This document shows, piece after piece, positions 57,367 to 64,000 of a stretch of DNA of 64,000 nucleotides. The notes under the pieces were generated by a model. That model made no database searches and was not told the DNA's origin. It saw only the letters and a program-made list of their open reading frames with translations. Source of the DNA: Termitomyces sp. T153 (lineage: Eukaryota; Basidiomycota; Agaricomycetes; Agaricales; Lyophyllaceae); the NCBI GenBank assembly GCA_018296165.2, contig JACKQL020000008.1, forward strand, positions 1,178,001 to 1,242,000. The letters run 5' to 3'. A program made the translations under genes and the position numbers. Each line of letters starts with the position of its first letter. The first letter of the stretch is position 1.

Positions 57367-58118
57367 GAGGAGGTGGGAAAGGAGATGATTTCGAAATTAT
57401 TTGGGACCCGCATGACCAAAAAAGCGTGGCAAGAACCAATTGATGCGGTGAAAGAAGAATTCTCACACAGCCACAATCACAAAAGAAAGTTTGGTTATAA
57501 AAGTGCAAGGAACTAGGGCTGGAATTACATATAACTTCATCTCGGGCGCATAAACAAGCGTTGCGGCAGGTTGAGGCGGAAATTTGTAGCTGCCTGGTAC
57601 GTCGTAAGCTTCCGTTCAAGGCTCCGAATAATTCAAAGATATCCCTTGCGTCCTTGTGGCCCTAACTTTCAATCTTTGTTCCTTGCGAGTCTATGCTGTG
57701 CGATGACGCCATATGGACATCTATGACATCGCCGCTGATGGACGTCTGGGCAGAACGTAGCTTTCAACTGTCTTCATGGCTGAAGCAGTCAATTACTTCC
57801 ATCGATGACGGTATCGAACAGTCCGGTATTGCGAATCTAAGGGACACCTACGACATCAAGTCTTCTGTGTCGAGGCTTTATCGGACGCATTGTCGCGCCA
57901 TGGTTTCATTCGTCTCCCCTCCCTTGACCACTTTATTCCGATTGGCTTGAACAACAACGGTACCGGTGCCTCGACGTTCAAACGTTCAACCCTTCTAGTG
58001 TCATTCAGCACATTCTCAGGTTCCCCGCCATTCATCTTTTGTTCTATGTAGCTCGCCACAAATATGCTAGCCTTGATGTCTTTCTCTGAAGCCTGCTACT
58101 CATCTAGCGGAGAGCGGA
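56281..58118. repeat. Near-identical segmental duplication, left copy
   Basis: Matches 61,321-63,158 at a 5,040-bp offset with only scattered substitutions (for example gaggcggaaatttg versus tggcggacgtttg near 57,570). It covers the APH gene, its upstream DNA and the tail. Confidence 0.85.
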
Positions 58119-58231
58119 GATGATTGATGTCTTTATCTAGTGTACTCGTAAGTAAACACAGCTGAGGCTGCTGCCAAGTCCAGCCCAGCCCAGCCCAGAA
58201 AAATGAGAATTATATATGATTCAACACTTGA

Positions 58232-58335
58232 CAATGAGTCGGTCGACCCAGTCTCGAACTGGGGGGTTTCTGTCAGTTCATGATGAAGTCTGCCATATTC
58301 CCTAGATTGAGACACATGCGATCTGAGTATGCCAT
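58232..58335 (-). pseudogene. tRNA-like relic, unit Y
   Basis: Counterpart of 53,922-54,024. A 4-bp duplication in the 3' acceptor strand (gagtcggtcgac versus gagtcgac) and a mutated T arm break the cloverleaf. Confidence 0.5.
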
Positions 58336-58600
58336 CGACTCGTTCATGAGACTGGATGCTGGTGGTTGATATATCGATATCGATATCGATAGGTATTTAT
58401 TTGGGGGGCGTGTGGACAAAAGACAGAAAGAAAGATATGGTGATAGTATCGAAGTACCTCTGTATCTACTTCTGGTATGTACTGATGGATGAAAGGTATT
58501 GGGGACAAGTGGACCAAAAGATCTGATTTTGAAGTCTACTTTTAGGGATTTGTAGACCAGACAAACCCAAAGTGCTTTGCTTGCTTATCTGAAGCCGCTG

Positions 58601-58698
58601 TGAGTCAACCCAGGTTTGGACTGGGGGCCTTCTGTGAACAAGTACAAGAATTGCAAATTATGTGAGACAGACGCGATAACCAGCTACGCCATCGACCC
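58601..58698 (-). tRNA. tRNA-Val(CAC)-like gene with intron, unit Y
   Basis: Counterpart of 54,284-54,381, same length and intron. The D stem is intact here (GCG/CGC), but the T loop has GTCCAAACC instead of GTTCAAACC, weakening the B box, and the acceptor stem has extra wobble pairs. Probably on the way to a pseudogene. Confidence 0.5.
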
Positions 58699-58729
58699 AT
58701 AAGTTTGTCAATTCAGCTCAAACCAGATG

Positions 58730-59000
58730 TTTTCACAAAGCCATTCGGTATTGCAAATGCATTCTTTAAGGGACACCTACAACACCAAGTCTTCCATGTG
58801 GAGGCTTTATCAGATGCATTGTCACACCATGATTTCATTTATCTCTCCTTCCCTTGACTGCTTTCTTCCAATTGGCTTGAACAACAACAGTACTGGTGCC
58901 TCAATGTTCAAAGTTTGGCTGATGGTGTCATTCAGCACATTTTCAGGCTGTTCTCCACCATCTGTTGTTCATTTTCAAGTCAATTGCATCTAATATGCTA
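58730..59000. repeat. Second, CpG-poor copy of the module tail
   Basis: Repeats the tail word order (attcggtattgc, aagggacacctac, ttggcttgaacaacaac) a second time right after unit Y, but with CG mostly turned into TG or CA. Confidence 0.6.
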
Positions 59001-59011
59001 GCTTCAAGCAC

Positions 59012-59206
59012 TGCTGGTAGCCAATAAGTTTTCCCAAGGAAAAACTGGGAAGAGACCTGTTATACCATTTCTGGACTGTGTATTTCCAATGGAAAAAGGC
59101 TGTAAACAATGGAAGAAGCCTTTTTCACAGAAAAATCCCATCAAAGAAATGGTATGACAGGTTTCTTTTTCCATTTTTCTACTGTAAACAGGTTCCAGTG
59201 CCAGCA
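59012..59206. mobile_element. MITE-like foldback element 1
   Basis: 195 bp, termini TGCTGG and CCAGCA. The left half (acctgttataccatttct, then aatggaaaaaggct) is the reverse complement of the right half (agaaatggtatgacaggt, agcctttttc), so nearly the whole element folds on itself. No coding capacity. No clear target duplication. Confidence 0.6.
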
Positions 59207-59416
59207 ATGAAGGTGGTCAAAAGTGATAAGCTTCACTTTACTTCAGTACAGTGGAGCAGACATTAATGTCTGAATAGAAGAGGTTTATTTATATCTTGTG
59301 ATAGCAAAAACTGCAAAATTCATTCATGACTGGTGATGAGGCATAAGATAATGCGCGCGTTGATTTAAACCGAGTCAATAAGAGATACACAACCCTGTCA
59401 CAGCAAAAACGGTCCA

Positions 59417-59679
59417 ATTGACCCAACTTTGATCTATTTGTACAAACGTTACTATTTTTGTAACATTTTGATTTTCGAACATGCTGTCCCTGTATCTCAA
59501 GTTGATCCACACACATACATACATATTTCCAATGTTTCTCAAGATGACCTGTTTCAGGTTGCTGTTTGCCATATTTTTGTCACAAAACCCGAGTATGTCC
59601 GCATGAACAAAAGTCGCGAGTGAGCTAAAAAATAGTAATGTCTGTATTTGTTTTGTATGAAGAGATCAAAGTTGGGCCA
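59417..59679. mobile_element. MITE-like foldback element 2
   Basis: The left arm (cccaactttgatct, then acgttactatttttg) is inverted at the right end (aaaaatagtaatgtc, agatcaaagttggg), separated by about 160 bp. The arms are imperfect and extend inward to about 75 bp. No ORF, no clear target duplication. Confidence 0.6.
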
Positions 59680-59689
59680 AGTATCGGAA

Positions 59690-60466
59690 TTCGAACCTTG
59701 GTAGGATCCAGCATTCAGCGTAAATTTTGCCCCAAACCTACAAACACTGTCATAAAACGCGTGTACTGGACATGAGGCAGCGTAAGATCGTCTAGGTTGT
59801 TTTCTACAGGGGTCTTGCCCGCCAACTGTCGTACACTTTCTTCTACCATCCCGTCTCCTTGAATCAATCTTGCCTGGTAATTGTTCTACCCATCCATTGC
59901 AGATTCCGGGCTTCACGATCACTGTCAAATTACAAGAACTACTGTCCTGTTGTAGATGACAACGTCGGCATCTCCAATATCAATACACGACGCTGTTAGG
60001 GCTTTAAGGATATCCCAACATTGCTTGAATGACTCGAATCTTTCACCGATGCCTTGTCACTGTTTTTTTTTCACGTTTCAATTCGTTTCCACCTCGACCG
60101 CCCATTCTATGTCAACCAATCGGCGGAGGATGATCAATATATGAATAAAATTACTGATCAATCACCGATTCAGTTGCTCAGGGTTGAAAGTTGACGGTAC
60201 AAAATCCGTCATGGAATGATCACAAGACTGCATTTCCTGCTTCTGAATCTCCCTTTGTCACGCCTTCATCTGTCGAACAATGAAAATAAAATGTCGAACT
60301 TCCTCCTAACTCACCAAATGGCTGTATGCGCCCACAGTAAGGGTGAGAATATCACCAACCTGTACAAGTCCAAGTGCCCCATGATCATCCCCTGCTCGGC
60401 TCAACGGAATTCGTGCCCGTTATAAATCATCTAATTGAGTCCCCCAAAATCTATCTTACAATCACG
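59690..60466 (+). repeat. Upstream region of gene Q, intact copy
   Basis: Homologous to 50,470-51,277 and, in part, to 31,870-32,000 and 33,140-33,699. It probably carries the gene Q promoter. CpG is retained here, unlike in copy b. Confidence 0.6.
60421..60427 (+). promoter_or_regulatory. TATA box of gene Q
   Basis: TATAAAT lies 40 bp before the proposed start codon at 60,467. Confidence 0.45.
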
Positions 60467-61129
60467 ATGAACTTCCAGCCTCAGTTTCATGCCATTGAGC
60501 AACGCGGATTCGACTTGTACCGTGAACACATCACGATTACTGAATTACAGGTCGACGCTCTCCCTTCTGAAATCGATGGCCAATCAATTATTCACTGGTG
60601 CAAAGTTTTTTCTTTTACCTTCAGCCTGGACAGTGGCATTGACCGCTTACTTGTAGGAAGCTTATTGCATGCATTTATGTACCAAAGGGTCGCCATACCA
60701 TCGAGAATTCACTGGTAGTGGATCCCATCAAGGAAGAGCATAATATTCGTGAGGTCACCATTGTGTAAGGTCCTTTGATATCTATCATTGTTTCCTCCTG
60801 ATTGCTTGGATAGCGCATCAATAAAAAATTATATTGGCTCAAACTCCTCGGTCCACACTCAGTGGAGCGCAAATGTGGTTGAAAACTTAACCTCCAGTGA
60901 TCTAGTGGACTTGTTGGGCCGCTGGGGGCTTGACCAATTTTTCAACAATGAAAGTGGCTTCGGCTGCCAAACCTTCGTGCAACGAGTCATCCATGCCCTC
61001 GAAACAAACGGGTACTTGGAACCAGGAGCGGAAGAATCCTTTGTGGCGGAGACAAAATTCATTGCAGAAACCACCGACCACCTGGTCCCAGATGAATCAG
61101 GGGCAGGTTGGGCTGAGTATGCCTTTTGA
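60467..61129 (+). CDS. Gene Q, intact copy c: unknown protein, possibly DUF7770-like
   Basis: Three exons, 60467-60597, 60657-60764 and 60814-61129, sum to 555 nt (184 aa). Introns of 59 and 49 nt are GT-AG; the second has a GTAAGG donor. The start MNFQPQFHAI is shared by relic b. Exon 2 reads WKLIACIYVPKGRHTIENS and then DPIKEEHNIREVTIV. Exon 3 has LTSSDLVDLLGRWGLDQFF, GFGCQTFVQRVIHALETNGY and LVPDESGAGW. No signal peptide or membrane segment. The order (a W-x-x-L strand, a D-P near the middle, a GCxxFVxxV helix) resembles fungal proteins annotated DUF7770, but that is a weak, memory-based match. Relics a and b share its intron positions. It faces APH gene Z tail to tail, 177 bp apart. Confidence 0.65.
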
Positions 61130-61306
61130 TCTACAGGACGTTGAATGACCAAGTATTAATTGACCAAGTGGCTGCATACTGTGGTAGAATTATTGTGCCT
61201 ATTTGCCTCATGACTCGGATGTCAACCTCGATCCATGAGAGGGTTTGGCCGATACTAGATAAATACGAAATTCATAACAATGTGTACCACTAAAGGCCCA
61301 CCTGTC

Positions 61307-62406
61307 CTAATGAACGTACACGTACAAGCTCCTTGCCATCCTTTTCCACCACCTCTCCTGCTTGAAGTAGGGTCCGCAAATGAAAGGGATCAACTGCTTC
61401 CAAAACAAATCATTCGTCCCACTAATGTGTTCCATCTTATTCTGGAACTGCATGGTTGTATACTCAAACCAGACCGGATAATATCCTGCCCAAGCCCAAT
61501 CGATGATCCAAAGGCGACCGTCTTTGTCAATAATCATGTTACGGAGGTTGAGGTCCTGGTGAGTCAGTACGAGTGGTTCAGAATCATCAAAATGTTCCTT
61601 CCTGTGAGGGTCATCTTCAGGAGTACCTATCAACCTTTCTGCCACTTGGTGCCGTTCATTGAAGAATCCTGAAAGCTCGGTATAGGATGCGAATGGACCG
61701 CGGTGAGAGAGCACGGTACCAAACATAGGTGATTCGCAGAACCGAGGTCCTTGTATGCTCGGTGGACCGGGTGGCGTTGTCGCAGATGCTTTCAGACCAC
61801 GCAGCTGACGGACGTAGCGACGCAACGTAAAAGCAATGCAAATTTTTTTCCAGGTTGAAAGGGTTGGCCAAGCTTGAGCTAAGGTTTGACCTGGAAATAT
61901 GATCCAGAACAATGCAATGGAAGACATGACTTGGCTGCAACAGGCCGTGAACATACCAGGAATGTAATCCATGAAGATCCAAAAATAGCCGCCATCAAAT
62001 AAGACACGACGTACCCGTGGGACGGGGATGGTCGTCTCTGCAAACAGAAGGTTAAGTACATTTGCTTCTATTGCATCAGCGTTGGGCCCGTCTATTTTCA
62101 CATCGATGCATCTCTTTACGACCGTGTTAGGTGTCGTTTTGCGAACGTCCGGGCATCGATGACCAGAAGGGAAGAGTCTGGGGGCATCACATAAGACATC
62201 AAGAAGCGCGTCATCGCTAAGGTGGTCAAGGTCCGACTGCTAGCAGCTTCAAGTTGAACATGAGGCTGAAGGCAGGGCTTGAAAGGCCTACTCACAGAGT
62301 CCATGCTTGTTTGTGGCCTTTTTTCAGGCATTACATATGTCAGGACAAGGTCCAGAGCGTCTGCAATCGCCCCAAGAGATACGTAAAACAACCACTTGGT
62401 ATCCAT
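61307..62406 (-). CDS. APH/choline-kinase-like phosphotransferase, copy Z
   Basis: Exons 62296-62406, 61957-62236 and 61307-61890 sum to 975 nt (324 aa), with introns of 59 and 66 nt. Motifs in order: TVVKRC (candidate Lys), EANVLNLLFAETTIPVPRV, FMDYIPGQTLAQAWP, THQDLNLRNMIIDKDGRLW (catalytic Asp and Asn) and IIDWAWAGYYPVWFEY (metal-binding Asp). All key residues are present, so it should be active, with unknown substrate. The first exon encodes a hydrophobic segment. It lies opposite the intact gene Q. This is the only complete Q-APH unit in the window. Confidence 0.82.
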
Positions 62407-63158
62407 GAGGAGGTGGGAAAGGAGATGATTTCGAAATTATTTGGGACCCGCATGACCAAAAAAGCGTGGCAAGAACCAATTGATGCGGTGAAAGAAGAAT
62501 TCTCACACAGCCACAATCACAAAAGAAAGTTTGGTTATAAAAGTGCAAGGAACTAGGGCTGGAATTACATATAACTTCATCTCGGGCGCATAAACAAGCG
62601 TTGCGGCAGGTTGTGGCGGACGTTTGTAGCTGCCTGGTACGTCGTAAGCTTCCGTTCAAGGCTCCGAATAATTCAAAGATATCCCTTGCGTCCTTGTGGC
62701 CCTAACTTTCAATCTTTGTTCCTTGCGAGTCTATGCTGTGCGATGACGCCATATGGACATCTATGACATCGCCGCTGATGGACGTCTGGGCAGAACGTAG
62801 CTTTCAACTGTCTTCATGGCTGAAGCAGTCAATTACTTCCATCGATGACGGTATCGAATAGTCCGGTATTGCGAATCTAAGGGACACCTACGACATCAAG
62901 TCTTCTGTGTCGAGGCTTTATCGGACGCATTGTCGCGCCATGGTTTCATTCGTCTCCCCTCCCTTGACCACTTTATTCCGATTGGCTTGAACAACAACGG
63001 TACCGGTGCCTCGACGTTCAAACGTTCAACCCTTCTAGTGTCATTCAGCACATTCTCAGGTTCCCCGCCATTCATCTTTTGTTCTATGTAGCTCGCCACA
63101 AATATGCTAGCTTTGAAGACTTTCCCTGAAACCTGCTACAAGATTATACTCATCTAGC
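61321..63158. repeat. Near-identical segmental duplication, right copy
   Basis: Partner of 56,281-58,118. The match ends near 63,158, where unit Z continues with tail sequence related to 32,440-33,130 instead of the tRNA-like region. Confidence 0.85.
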
Positions 63159-64000
63159 GGAGAGCGGAGATGATTGATGTCTCCATCTGGTCAATTTTTG
63201 TTTGATTTTTCGTAGACAATCATGCATCATGGTTCGTTGATTCATTTCTGAATGTGGATCATCCATACAGCGTTTTAGCAGCTTCATCAACTGTTGTGTG
63301 TCTTCCATCTTGCTTTATCATTATGGCCATAAACTGATATAGAGGCACGTTGTATCATGGAACACCTACTCGAATATCACGCACCCTTACGTCCATTCCG
63401 AGCGACGATCACATCTTCCAATGAGTTACTATGGTTGAACCTTTGGCCGGTTTGTTCCAGGTAGCACACGACTGTAGATCTTGGACCACTCCTGGCGCAT
63501 TATATTCCCTTGGTCTGGTGTCGCTGCTTGACCTTGTTGGGTTTCGTGATTGTAACCATGGTTGCGAAGGGATATCATTTTGTTTTCAAACAGAATCTGG
63601 AGCATGTTTTACCGTTGGATAGCCATGCGAATATGATGTTCGCCATTATCCAAAGTAGCGTGTTACCCTTCATCATTGATACCTAGTGATATCGTGCACC
63701 ATAGAACACCAGGCCTGCAAACATATTTCGCATATGGATAATGAACGACGATGGCATTCTTTGCGGCCGAGTTTGTGCTGGAGGATCAGGACTGCAGAGA
63801 CACTCAAGAAATTTCAAGCCATGTCGCGCTCGTTTGATATGATCTAGGATTGAACCTCCCTCTCTTGTCCTCTTGGGAGAAATTCAAAAGAGAGATCTCA
63901 AAACGGTCTCTTGATGACATGCGCGATATACAGATATCCCCTAGGTAGCAACAAAAAGACGCTGTTGCGTCGATTTATCTATCCCACTTTCTGAAGATGC
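63159..64000 (+). repeat. Distal module tail, copy Z
   Basis: Matches 32,440-33,130 in order (catcatggccat-like words, cacgcacccttacgtc, gttgcgaagggatat, gatcaggactgcagagacac). No gene is encoded; the short plus-strand frame at 63,431-63,622 is chance. Confidence 0.6.

Noticed and set aside
50470..64000. Calling the Q-APH pair a toxin-antitoxin or spore-killer system
   Set aside because: Only arrangement and copy number suggest it; no sequence feature of a toxin was seen.

Overview
The window is nuclear DNA of a filamentous fungus, most likely an agaricomycete basidiomycete. The evidence is short GT-AG introns of about 40-70 nt, an IKS-type kinase, a BAG-domain gene cluster, fungal APH-type phosphotransferases, and Ty1/copia and Ty3/gypsy chromovirus elements of the mushroom-forming type. 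Most coding sequence is split by introns, so I built gene models by hand. Wherever I give an exon list, the summed exon length is a multiple of three and the join stays open.

Layout. (1) 1 to about 7.6 kb is CpG-poor transposon debris: a broken copia pol, LTR pieces and a broken DDE transposase. (2) 7.6-31.3 kb is gene-rich and keeps its CpG. In order it holds a glomulin/YAP-binding-like gene, an IKS-type kinase, a small family of IFI6/IFI27-like glycine/alanine-rich membrane proteins (two intact, one relic), a serine-rich hypothetical protein, three BAG-domain genes in a row, and a large disordered protein. (3) 31.9-34 kb is a relic of a repeated module (gene Q plus flanks). (4) 34 to about 51.8 kb is a second CpG-depleted block with degraded gypsy sequence, a gag-like relic, a tRNA-derived array, and a structurally complete copia element (43,122-49,003, GTCAG target duplication). 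A 984-bp solo LTR (CAATG target duplication) sits inside the copia gag. (5) About 50.5-64 kb is a tandem amplification of a two-gene convergent module: gene Q (184 aa in its one intact copy, family unknown, possibly DUF7770-like) facing an APH-type phosphotransferase (three intact copies of 322-324 aa). Intron-containing tRNA-like genes and two foldback MITE-like elements lie between the units.

The most notable findings are the amplified Q-APH module, the fungal IFI6/27-like family with a probable 5-nt microexon, the BAG cluster beside it, and the CpG-to-TpG decay blocks, one of which reaches into a duplicated host gene. All family names come from motif recognition by eye; no database search was run.
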